Shown here piece by piece: positions 6,300 through 12,844 of a stretch of DNA of 13,987 nt; position 1 is the stretch's first letter, and each line of letters opens with the position of its first letter. Made by a program: the position numbers and the translations under genes. Below the pieces are notes generated by a model. The model was given only the letters and a program-made list of their open reading frames with translations, made no database searches and had not been told where the DNA came from. Origin of the DNA: an uncultured Faecalibacterium sp. Lineage in GTDB: Bacteria; Bacillota; Clostridia; Oscillospirales; Ruminococcaceae. The DNA lies in contig CAKSZU010000057.1 in NCBI GenBank assembly GCA_934526125.1, positions 1 through 13,987 on the forward strand, written 5' to 3'.

Positions 6300-7229
6300 A
6301 TGAAGGTCATGGTTATTGATGTGGGCGGCACCGGGATCAAGTACTCGGTGATGGACGAAGCCCTGAACCGCACGGGGACCGGCAGTGTCCCGACCCCCAG
6401 CGACAATCAGGAGCGTTTCCTGAACACCCTGCGGGACATCTACCTGCCCCACAAGGATGAGGTGGACGGCATTGCCCTGAGCCTGCCCGGCTTCATTGAC
6501 GCCGAAGCGGGCGTTGTCCGGGGCGGCGGCGCGCCCTCGATCGCCTACAATGTGGGAACGCCGGTGGGCCCCCGTCTGGCCGAAAAATGCGGCTGCCGGG
6601 TCTGGATCGAGAACGACGGTAAGGCGGCCGCCATTGCAGAGCTGGAGCTGGGTGCCCTGAAGGGCTGCAGCAATGCGGCGGTGTTCATCATCGGCACCGG
6701 CGTGGGCGGCGGCCTGATCATCGACGGCAAGCTGGTGCGCGGCCGGGACTGCACGGCGGGGGAGTACAGCTTCCTGAATACCAGCGCCAAAGACTGGAAG
6801 GACCCGTCCCAGACCATGGCCTGCCAGTGCAGCACCAGCGCCCTGCTGGACGGCTACCGCGCCCGCAAAGGCCTGCCTGCAGATGCCCCGATGGATGGGC
6901 GGATCTTCTTTGATGCCGTCCATGCCGGGGAGCCGGAAGCCAACGAGACGCTGCGGAACTTCTGCAAGTATGTGGCAGTGCAGATCTACAACCTGACCGT
7001 TCTGCTGGATCTGGAAAAGGTAGCCATCGGCGGCGGCATCAGCAACCAGCCCATCCTGATTCAGACCCTCAACGAGGTCTACGAGGAGCAGATCCTCAAG
7101 GGCCACCCCTTCGGCGAGGCAGCGGCCCGCACCCTGCCCTGCCCCGAGATCGTGCCCTGCAGCTTCCGCAACGACGCCAACCAGATCGGCGCCTTTGCCA
7201 GCTACCGGAAAGCATTCTGGGAAAAGTGA
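6300..7229 (+). CDS. ROK-family sugar kinase
   Basis: The 309-residue cytoplasmic protein has the ASKHA/ROK fold landmarks: phosphate-binding DVGGTGIKY (7-15), catalytic Asp106 in WIENDGKAAA, and the GTGVGGGLIIDG adenosine/phosphate loop. The ROK signature is abridged: after TAGEYSF the classical zinc cluster H-x-CxCG-x2-GC is reduced to CQC (Cys175, Cys177), so zinc binding is doubtful. ROK kinases phosphorylate glucose, fructose, N-acetylated hexosamines, allose or beta-glucosides; no specificity residue is clear. The start ATG at 6300 follows GGAGG by 9 nt. It has its own promoter and terminator, so it is not in the uxuAB operon. KDG kinases are normally PfkB-family proteins, so assigning this as the missing KDG kinase would be speculation. 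Confidence 0.9.
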   Translation: MKVMVIDVGGTGIKYSVMDEALNRTGTGSVPTPSDNQERFLNTLRDIYLPHKDEVDGIALSLPGFIDAEAGVVRGGGAPSIAYNVGTPVGPRLAEKCGCRVWIENDGKAAAIAELELGALKGCSNAAVFIIGTGVGGGLIIDGKLVRGRDCTAGEYSFLNTSAKDWKDPSQTMACQCSTSALLDGYRARKGLPADAPMDGRIFFDAVHAGEPEANETLRNFCKYVAVQIYNLTVLLDLEKVAIGGGISNQPILIQTLNEVYEEQILKGHPFGEAAARTLPCPEIVPCSFRNDANQIGAFASYRKAFWEK

Positions 7230-7253
7230 TGGGCAGGCATCCTGAGCGAAAAA

Positions 7254-7301
7254 CGAGCGCAGCACGGATCTGTGGAAAGGTCTGTGCTGCGCTTGCTTTT
7301 T
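7254..7301 (+). terminator. Intrinsic terminator of the ROK kinase gene
   Basis: GCGCAGCACGGA (7257-7268) pairs with TCTGTGCTGCGC (7281-7292) with one G-U; three more pairs outside (CGA with TTG, one of them G-U) give a stem of about 15 bp, followed by CTTTTT. The last stem bases are also the start of the next -35. Confidence 0.9.
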
Positions 7302-7321
7302 GGGCGGGGGCATGGTATCAT
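7293..7321 (+). promoter_or_regulatory. Predicted promoter of the DUF4430-ECF pair, overlapping the terminator
   Basis: TTGCTT (7293-7298), a 17-nt spacer and TATCAT (7316-7321) with an extended TGG. The -35 lies in the foot of the preceding terminator stem and T-tract. Confidence 0.5.
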
Positions 7322-7374
7322 GAACACTGCGCGCTGCGGCGCGGGAAACCATCCGAACAAAGGAGTACCTTTTT

Positions 7375-7854
7375 ATGAGATCCATGAAGAAAATTCTTTC
7401 CGTTGTGATCAGTACAGCTCTGGCCGCCGGACTGCTGGCAGGCTGCGGGGCAGCTTCCAGCACTGCTTCTTCGCAGGCTGCCTCTTCGGCTGCCGTGTCC
7501 TCTGCGGCTGCTTCCAGCGAGGCTGCCGGTTCCGAGGCTGCTTCCTCGCAGGCGGAAGAGGGCAAGGTCAAGGCCGAATTCACGGTGACCAATGCCGAGG
7601 GCGAGAGCCAGACCTTCACGCTGGAAGTGACCGACGGCGAAAAGCTGGGCGATGCGCTGGTGGAAGCCGGTCTGATCAGCCAGGAAGAGGCCGATGCGGG
7701 CTTCGTCACCACGGTCAACGGCGAGACTGCCGACTGGGACAAGGATAAGGCATGGTGGTGCCTGAACGACGCTTCCGGCGAGATGACCAGCGTGGGCGTG
7801 GCAGACATCGAACTCCACGACGGCGACAGCTATGCCTTTGTTTACACGAAGTAA
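7375..7854 (+). CDS. DUF4430 lipoprotein, candidate ligand-capture partner of an ECF transporter
   Basis: The 159-residue protein has a lipoprotein signal peptide (MRSMKKILSVVISTALAAG) ending in lipobox LLAGC with Cys24. A Ser/Ala-rich flexible linker to about residue 62 (repeated SSQAASS/SSEAA units) follows, then one C-terminal DUF4430 domain with AWWCLNDASG and the end motif DGDSYAFVYTK. DUF4430 is related to the beta domain of the cobalamin carriers intrinsic factor and transcobalamin. The protein should sit outside the cell, tethered to the membrane. The start has AAAGGAG 10 nt upstream. The next reading frame, an ECF S component, overlaps its 3' end by 23 nt if the first ATG is used. 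Lipoprotein and domain calls are well supported; ligand capture for the ECF protein, and cobalamin as ligand, are inference. No cobalamin riboswitch is visible in the leader. Confidence 0.85.
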   Translation: MRSMKKILSVVISTALAAGLLAGCGAASSTASSQAASSAAVSSAAASSEAAGSEAASSQAEEGKVKAEFTVTNAEGESQTFTLEVTDGEKLGDALVEAGLISQEEADAGFVTTVNGETADWDKDKAWWCLNDASGEMTSVGVADIELHDGDSYAFVYTK

Positions 7855-8362
7855 GGAGCCGGTCCATTACCGGGTGCTGCGGCTGGTACTCAGCGGGCTG
7901 ATGGGGGCGCTGCTGGTGGTCAGCAAACAGGCCATGAGCGGCCTGCCCAATCTGGAGCCGGTCACCCTGCTGATCATCCTGTTCGCGCTGGAGCTGCCCC
8001 GGGAGACGCCGGGGGCCATCACGGTGTTTCTGCTGCTGCAGGGGATGCTGTACGGCTTCGGGCTCTGGTGGACCATGTACCTCTATGTCTGGTACCTGCT
8101 GGCCCTGCTGGCATGGCTGCTGCGCCGGATGGACAACGCCTTCGGCTGGGCCGTGTTCAGCGGCCTTTACGGGCTGTGTTTCGGCGGACTGTGCGCGGCG
8201 GTGTATCTGGTGGCAAAGACCCCGGCCTTTGCCCTGAGCTGGTGGATCAGCGGCCTGTCCTACGACGCCATGCACGGCGCGGGCAATTTTGTGCTGATGC
8301 TGCTGCTCTACCGCCCCCTGCGCAAGGCCCTGCAGACGGCAAAACGGCAGATCCGTCTGTGA
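7832..8362 (+). CDS. ECF transporter S component (substrate-binding membrane subunit)
   Basis: The 176-residue integral membrane protein has about six hydrophobic segments: residues 14-32, 43-56, 60-76, 78-97, 103-127 and 148-165. Typical S-component landmarks are the loop SGLPNLEPVTLLIIL after the first helix and the ending GLSYDAMHGAGNFVLMLLLYRPL. Such proteins bind a vitamin or metal and join the EcfA-EcfA'-EcfT energising module, not encoded here. The start is uncertain: ATG 7832 lies inside the upstream DUF4430 gene with a poor ribosome site, whereas the good AAGGAG at 7853-7858 lies 15 nt before an in-frame GTG at 7874, which is too far to be comfortable. Translation is probably coupled to the lipoprotein gene. 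A terminator follows. The substrate is unknown; a corrinoid is a reasonable guess from the DUF4430 partner. Confidence 0.82.
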   Translation: MPLFTRSKEPVHYRVLRLVLSGLMGALLVVSKQAMSGLPNLEPVTLLIILFALELPRETPGAITVFLLLQGMLYGFGLWWTMYLYVWYLLALLAWLLRRMDNAFGWAVFSGLYGLCFGGLCAAVYLVAKTPAFALSWWISGLSYDAMHGAGNFVLMLLLYRPLRKALQTAKRQIRL

Positions 8363-8388
8363 TCGATTCTGTGAACGGTAAAAACGGG

Positions 8389-8425
8389 AAAGGGAGCGTG
8401 CCCCGGCGGGGGGACGCTCCCTTTT
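8389..8425. terminator. Bidirectional intrinsic terminator between the ECF gene and the small ORF
   Basis: GGGAGCGT (8392-8399) pairs with ACGCTCCC (8414-8421), with further GCCCC/GGGG pairing inside. AAA precedes and TTTT follows, so it can end transcripts from both sides: the ECF gene (plus) and the small ORF at 8428-8511 (minus), whose stop codon is two bases away. Confidence 0.85.
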
Positions 8426-8427
8426 GA

Positions 8428-8511
8428 TCATCCGAAAATTTTGCTCAGAAGCCAGAGCAGGGCGGCGGGCATCCCGGCCTGTTTCAGCAGCCAGAGAAGG
8501 ATCTGGGTCAT
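8428..8511 (-). CDS. Candidate small hydrophobic peptide, 27 residues
   Basis: On the minus strand, AAAGGAG lies 11 nt before an ATG that opens a 27-codon frame. The peptide starts MTQILLWLLKQAGMP and continues with AALLWLLSKIFG: two Leu/Trp-rich segments broken by Gly-Met-Pro, net charge about +2 from Lys10 and Lys24, and no signal-peptide cleavage site. It would insert in or lie on the membrane. A strong terminator begins two bases after the TGA, and the unit sits between this terminator and that of eno. I found no clear promoter; a hairpin (8542-8557) precedes the ribosome site. I do not recognise a family. It could be a membrane micro-protein, a type I toxin-like peptide, a leaderless peptide, or a chance frame. 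Confidence 0.4.
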   Translation of the reverse strand: MTQILLWLLKQAGMPAALLWLLSKIFG

Positions 8512-8541
8512 GTGGACGGCGTCTCCTTTCCGTTGGTCTGT

Positions 8542-8584
8542 GAGCCCGGACGGGCTCCGGTATGAATACGGCCCGGGCCCGGCC
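8542..8584. repeat. GC-rich inverted repeats in the leader of the small ORF
   Basis: GAGCCCG-GA-CGGGCTC (8542-8557) is a perfect inverted repeat forming a 6-bp stem with a four-base loop. A second self-complementary block, GGCCCGGGCCCGGCC, covers about 8570-8584. Neither has a T-tract. They lie upstream of the small ORF on the minus strand, in a stretch with no other gene. Confidence 0.4.
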
Positions 8585-8612
8585 AGGATTGCTGGAAATG
8601 ATTCCCACAGAC

Positions 8613-8658
8613 AAAAGGGGGCAGGCCCCGGTCATCAGCCGGAGCCTGCCCCCTTTTT
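8613..8658. terminator. Intrinsic terminator downstream of eno
   Basis: GGGGGCAGGC (8617-8626) pairs with GCCTGCCCCC (8644-8653), with an inner CCGG/CCGG stem beyond a C/A mismatch and loop TCATCAG. T-runs lie on both strands (TTTT on the minus side, TTTTT on the plus side). It serves eno, whose stop is 38 nt away. Confidence 0.9.
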
Positions 8659-8695
8659 CCGGAAACAGGAAAGAAAGTGATGGAAAATGTCAGGT

Positions 8696-10051
<1,356 letters not shown>

Positions 10052-10053
10052 TT

Positions 10054-10082
10054 ATCCTATCACGTCCCGTGCCCCGGTGCAA
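10054..10082 (-). promoter_or_regulatory. Predicted eno promoter
   Basis: On the minus strand TTGCAC (10082-10077), a 17-nt spacer and TAGGAT (10059-10054), with an extended TGA before the -10. The leader is about 50 nt and contains a short TTAGTTAG direct repeat. Confidence 0.5.
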
Positions 10083-10095
10083 GAGGAAAACGCGA

Positions 10096-10113
10096 TGTTT
10101 GCGGCTGTAAACA
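10096..10113. promoter_or_regulatory. Imperfect 18-bp palindrome upstream of eno
   Basis: TGTTTGCGGCTGTAAACA has TGTTT/AAACA arms, and 14 of 18 positions are symmetric. It lies 13 nt upstream of the predicted eno -35, where a regulator could bind. It is not a match to the CcpA cre consensus, and the binder is unknown. Confidence 0.25.
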
Positions 10114-10191
10114 TTGACAGGATGCCCGGCAGCGGGAAACGCTATTCGCCCCGGAATCATAATTTTGTACCCTTTTTTCACAAATCCGTCC

Positions 10192-10311
10192 TTTTCGGCC
10201 GGGGGCATCCGGCTGGCCTGGCCGGTGGGCTGGACCGTGGGCAGCAGCCTGTCCGTGGTGCTTTATCGGACTTCCATCGGGCGCAGGGAAGAAGAAAAAA
10301 CGGATCTGTAA
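10192..10311 (+). pseudogene. Probable C-terminal relic of a MATE-like multidrug/solute transporter
   Basis: Within the AT-richer intergenic stretch, about 95 bases are abruptly GC-rich with G/C at nearly every third position in one frame. That frame reads FSAGGIRLAWPVGWTVGS, then LSVVLYR and a charged tail GRREEEKTDL before TAA (10309-10311). The pattern Gly-Ile-x-x-Ala-Trp-Pro-x-Gly-Trp, a hydrophobic helix, YR and a charged tail resembles the last helix of MATE-family transporters. No ribosome site or plausible start precedes it, and the frame upstream (10114-10191) does not look coding. I read it as the surviving end of a deleted gene; a chance frame is possible. Confidence 0.35.
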
Positions 10312-10372
10312 CCTTTTTGACATCCATGAAAGTCCTTCATTTCAGGATGAAACAAGGTGAACGGGATGAAAA

Positions 10373-10406
10373 AACCACCAAAAAGCCAAAGCAATTTTTG
10401 GTTGTT
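10373..10406. other. AT-rich hairpin upstream of the liv promoter
   Basis: AACCACCAAAAA (10373-10384) pairs with TTTTTGGTTGTT (10395-10406), 11 of 12 positions, with a ten-base loop. On the minus strand it is followed by TTTT and on the plus strand by TT. No gene needs it as a terminator on the minus strand. It may be left over with the transporter relic or act as a weak terminator. The rest of 10114-10456 shows nothing else I can name. Confidence 0.35.
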
Positions 10407-10456
10407 TTCACATGAAATGACGGAAAATGCCCGGAAAAGTATGGACGGTTTGTGAA

Positions 10457-10485
10457 TTGCGAAACCCGCCCGAGACGACTATAAT
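10457..10485 (+). promoter_or_regulatory. Strong predicted promoter of the liv operon
   Basis: TTGCGA (10457-10462), a 17-nt spacer and a consensus TATAAT (10480-10485). The start is predicted near 10492. Confidence 0.75.
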
Positions 10486-10493
10486 TAAACCAT

Positions 10494-10530
10494 CGAAGCA
10501 GGGCCGCTTTGAGGGAAGGGCCCTGCTTCG
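10494..10530 (+). promoter_or_regulatory. 5'-terminal hairpin of the liv mRNA
   Basis: CGAAGCAGGGCC (10494-10505) and GGCCCTGCTTCG (10519-10530) form a perfect 12-bp stem with a 13-base loop. The stem begins about two bases after the predicted transcription start. It is followed by CGCACATTTTACAC, too distant and short for a normal terminator. A 5'-end stabiliser is the simplest reading; an attenuator is the alternative. Confidence 0.6.
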
Positions 10531-10575
10531 CGCACATTTTACACGGAAAAACTTCCAACAGGAGGATACTTCATT

Positions 10576-11790
10576 ATGAAAAAGATGATCGCTCGTCGTA
10601 ACTTTCTGGCTGCTGCCGGTGTTGTGGCTGCTGCCGGTGTCCTGACCGCCTGCGGCGGCTCTTCTTCCACCGGCACGGCTGCTTCTTCCACCGCAGGTTC
10701 TGCTGCAGCTTCCGGCGACACCATCAAGGTCGGTGTCCTGGGACCCCTGACCGGCAACGTCTCCGTTTACGGCCAGGCCGTTGTCAACGGTGCTGTCCTG
10801 TACCTGAAGCAGGTCAACGAGAAGGGCGGCATCAACGGCAAGCAGATCGAGATCATCACCGAGGATGAGCAGGGCGATGCCACTCAGGCTGTCACCTGCT
10901 TCACCAAGATGGTGGATGAGGGCATCACTGCTCTGGTGGGCGATGTGACCACTGCTCCCACCCTGGCTGTGGCTGCCGAGAGCGCAGACTACAACATGCC
11001 CATGGTCACCGCTTCCGCTACCGCTGAGGCTGTCACCTACGATGCCGAGACCGACACCGTCAACGAGAACGTCTTCCGCACCACCTTCACCGACCCGTTC
11101 CAGGGCGTGAAGATGGCCGACTACGCATACCAGAAGCTGGGCTACACCAAGGCAGCCGTCATCTTCAAGAAGGGCGCTGACTACAACGAGGGCCTGGCTG
11201 AGAACTTCGTCAACGAGTTCGAGTCTCTGGGCGGCATCATTGTCGATCAGGAGAGCTACTCCGAGGGCGATGTGGACTTCAAGACCCAGCTGACCAGCAT
11301 CCTGGGCAAGGCCCCCGAGACTGTGTTCTGCCCCAACTACTACGAGGAAGTGGGCCAGATCCTGTCCCAGGCTGAGAGCGTCGGTCTGACCGTTCCGTTC
11401 CTGGGCGGCGACGGCTGGGACGGCCTGGAGGGCTACGCTTCTGCCGAGCAGCTGAAGGACAGCTACTTCTGCGCAAACTACGCAAAGGGCGCTTCCCCCG
11501 AGTTCGAGGAGGCCTACAAGGCTGAGTACGGCGAGGAGTACCCCAACGGCTTCGCTCCTCTGGGCTACGATGCCGCTACCACCGTGGTCTACGGTCTGCA
11601 GGCTGCTGAGGATGCTGGTCTGGAGGCTGGCACCGACGAGTACAAGCAGGCTGTCATCGATGCCATCGCCTCCGGCACCATCGATGGCCTGACCGGCACC
11701 TTCACCTTCGACGAGCATCACGACCCCGTCAAGAGTACTGCCATCCTGACCTATGTGGACGGCAAGCCCGAACTGAAGGAAATGTTCTGA
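10576..11790 (+). CDS. livJ: Branched-chain amino acid type ABC transporter, substrate-binding lipoprotein
   Basis: The 404-residue extracellular lipoprotein captures its ligand for the LivHM permease. The signal peptide reads MKKMIARRNFLAAAGVVAAA and ends in lipobox LTAC with Cys26, followed by a short Ser/Thr/Ala/Gly-rich linker to about residue 47. The mature part is a type I periplasmic-binding fold of the Leu/Ile/Val family: IKVGVLGPLTGNVSVYGQ, NEKGGINGKQIEII, LVGDVTTAPTLAVA, and a second lobe with AAVIFKKGADYNEGLAENF and APLGYDAATTVVYGLQAA. The signal has RRNFL, resembling a twin-arginine motif. The ribosome site GGAGG is 10 nt from ATG 10576. It is the first gene of the liv operon, with a consensus promoter, a leader hairpin and codons typical of high expression. 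The substrate is probably a branched-chain amino acid, but related proteins bind amides, urea or short peptides. Confidence 0.93.
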   Translation: MKKMIARRNFLAAAGVVAAAGVLTACGGSSSTGTAASSTAGSAAASGDTIKVGVLGPLTGNVSVYGQAVVNGAVLYLKQVNEKGGINGKQIEIITEDEQGDATQAVTCFTKMVDEGITALVGDVTTAPTLAVAAESADYNMPMVTASATAEAVTYDAETDTVNENVFRTTFTDPFQGVKMADYAYQKLGYTKAAVIFKKGADYNEGLAENFVNEFESLGGIIVDQESYSEGDVDFKTQLTSILGKAPETVFCPNYYEEVGQILSQAESVGLTVPFLGGDGWDGLEGYASAEQLKDSYFCANYAKGASPEFEEAYKAEYGEEYPNGFAPLGYDAATTVVYGLQAAEDAGLEAGTDEYKQAVIDAIASGTIDGLTGTFTFDEHHDPVKSTAILTYVDGKPELKEMF

Positions 11791-11855
11791 TCCTGCCCTT
11801 TGGCCGCACACCGGTGGCGGCATGAGGAACGGACCTGAGACAAAACAGAACCATT

Positions 11856-11891
11856 GCGGAGACCGCCGGAACAGGTTGTCTCCGCTTTTTT
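11856..11891 (+). terminator. Internal terminator between livJ and livH
   Basis: GCGGAGAC (11856-11863) pairs perfectly with GTCTCCGC (11878-11885), followed by TTTTTT. It lies 65 nt after livJ and before co-directional livH. With no clear promoter after it, livHM expression probably depends on read-through, giving more binding protein than permease. Confidence 0.85.
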
Positions 11892-11914
11892 GGTAAAAAA
11901 GTGTGACCGTAAAA

Positions 11915-11929
11915 GGCGTGAAAAACGCC
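11915..11929 (+). promoter_or_regulatory. Small hairpin next to the livH ribosome site
   Basis: GGCGT-GAAAA-ACGCC is a 5-bp stem six bases upstream of the AAAGGAAG ribosome site (11936-11943). It could mark a processed 5' end or keep the site open. Support is limited by its size. Confidence 0.3.
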
Positions 11930-11952
11930 GGAAAGAAAGGAAGTATCCGTCC

Positions 11953-12831
11953 ATGACAGTGTTCTTTAGCCAGCTGATCAACGGTTTGTCCCTTGGCAGC
12001 ATCTATGCACTGATCGCACTGGGTTACAGCATGGTGTACGGCATCATCCTGCTGCTGAACTTCGCCCATGGCGATGTCATCATGGTTGGTGCGTACATGT
12101 CCTGGTTCGTCATGAACCAGCTGGGCCTCGGCCCGGTGACCGCTGTGTGTGCCACCATCCTCACCTGTACGCTGCTGGGTGTCGTGATCGAAAAGATCGC
12201 CTACACCCCCCTGCGCAGTGCCCCCCGTATCTCGCTGCTGATCACGGCCATCGGCGTGTCCTTCTTCCTGGAGTATACCGCCGAGCTGGTCATGGGCTCG
12301 GGTGCAAAGGTCATTCCCTCCTACTTTGACGCCAAGACCTTCTACGTCGGCAAGGTGCCTGTGGGCCTGACCTCCATCATCACGCTGGTGGTCACGGTGC
12401 TGTCCATGCTGGTGCTGACCTTCCTGGTGCAGCGCACCAAGCTGGGCAAGGCCATGCGCGCCGTGTCTGAGGATATGGACGCCGCCCGCCTGATGGGCAT
12501 CAACGTCAACAGCACCATCTCCTTCACCTTTGCCGTGGGCTCTGCTCTGGCCGGCATCGGCTCGGTGCTGTACTGCTGCTCGTACCCCCAGGCGACCCCC
12601 ACCATGGGCTCCATGCTGGGCCTGAAAGCCTTCGTTGCCGCCGTTCTGGGCGGCATCGGCTCCATCCCCGGCGCCATGATCGGCGGCATCGCCATCGGCC
12701 TGTGCGAGTGCTTCGTTTCCGCCATCGGCCTTTCTGCCTGGAAGGACGCCGTCACATTTGCGATCCTGATCATCGTGCTGCTGGTCAAGCCCACCGGCTT
12801 CCTCGGCCGTCAGGTGCAGGAAAAGGTGTAA
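11953..12831 (+). CDS. livH: Branched-chain amino acid type ABC transporter permease LivH
   Basis: The 292-residue inner-membrane permease has about eight hydrophobic helices. Family marks are QLINGLSLGSIYALIALGYS at the N terminus, MVYGIILLLNFAHGDVIMVGAYMSW, the cytoplasmic coupling region KLGKAMRAVSEDMDAARLMGI followed by FTFAVGSALAGIGSVLY, and the glycine-rich AAVLGGIGSIPGAMIGGIAIG. It pairs with LivM to form the channel of the importer. The start ATG at 11953 follows AAAGGAAG by 9 nt. The gene is 162 nt after livJ, separated by a terminator, and 13 nt before livM. No anomaly is seen. Confidence 0.95.
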   Translation: MTVFFSQLINGLSLGSIYALIALGYSMVYGIILLLNFAHGDVIMVGAYMSWFVMNQLGLGPVTAVCATILTCTLLGVVIEKIAYTPLRSAPRISLLITAIGVSFFLEYTAELVMGSGAKVIPSYFDAKTFYVGKVPVGLTSIITLVVTVLSMLVLTFLVQRTKLGKAMRAVSEDMDAARLMGINVNSTISFTFAVGSALAGIGSVLYCCSYPQATPTMGSMLGLKAFVAAVLGGIGSIPGAMIGGIAIGLCECFVSAIGLSAWKDAVTFAILIIVLLVKPTGFLGRQVQEKV

Positions 12832-12844
12832 GGAGGGCGTGAAG

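Noticed and set aside
6300..7229. ROK kinase as the missing KDG kinase
   Set aside because: KDG kinases belong to the PfkB family, this gene has its own promoter and terminator, and the uronate motif is absent from its promoter. No positive evidence.
7230..7374. A cobalamin riboswitch before the DUF4430-ECF pair
   Set aside because: The 145 bases are used up by the terminator, promoter and ribosome site; there is no B12-box-like element or room for the fold.
8441..8680. Plus-strand 79-codon frame in the ECF-eno gap
   Set aside because: It has no ribosome site, crosses the eno terminator stem and has no recognisable feature.
10317..10345. TTGACA at 10317-10322 as a second liv promoter
   Set aside because: The -35 is perfect, but no acceptable -10 lies 16-18 nt downstream (TTTCAG).
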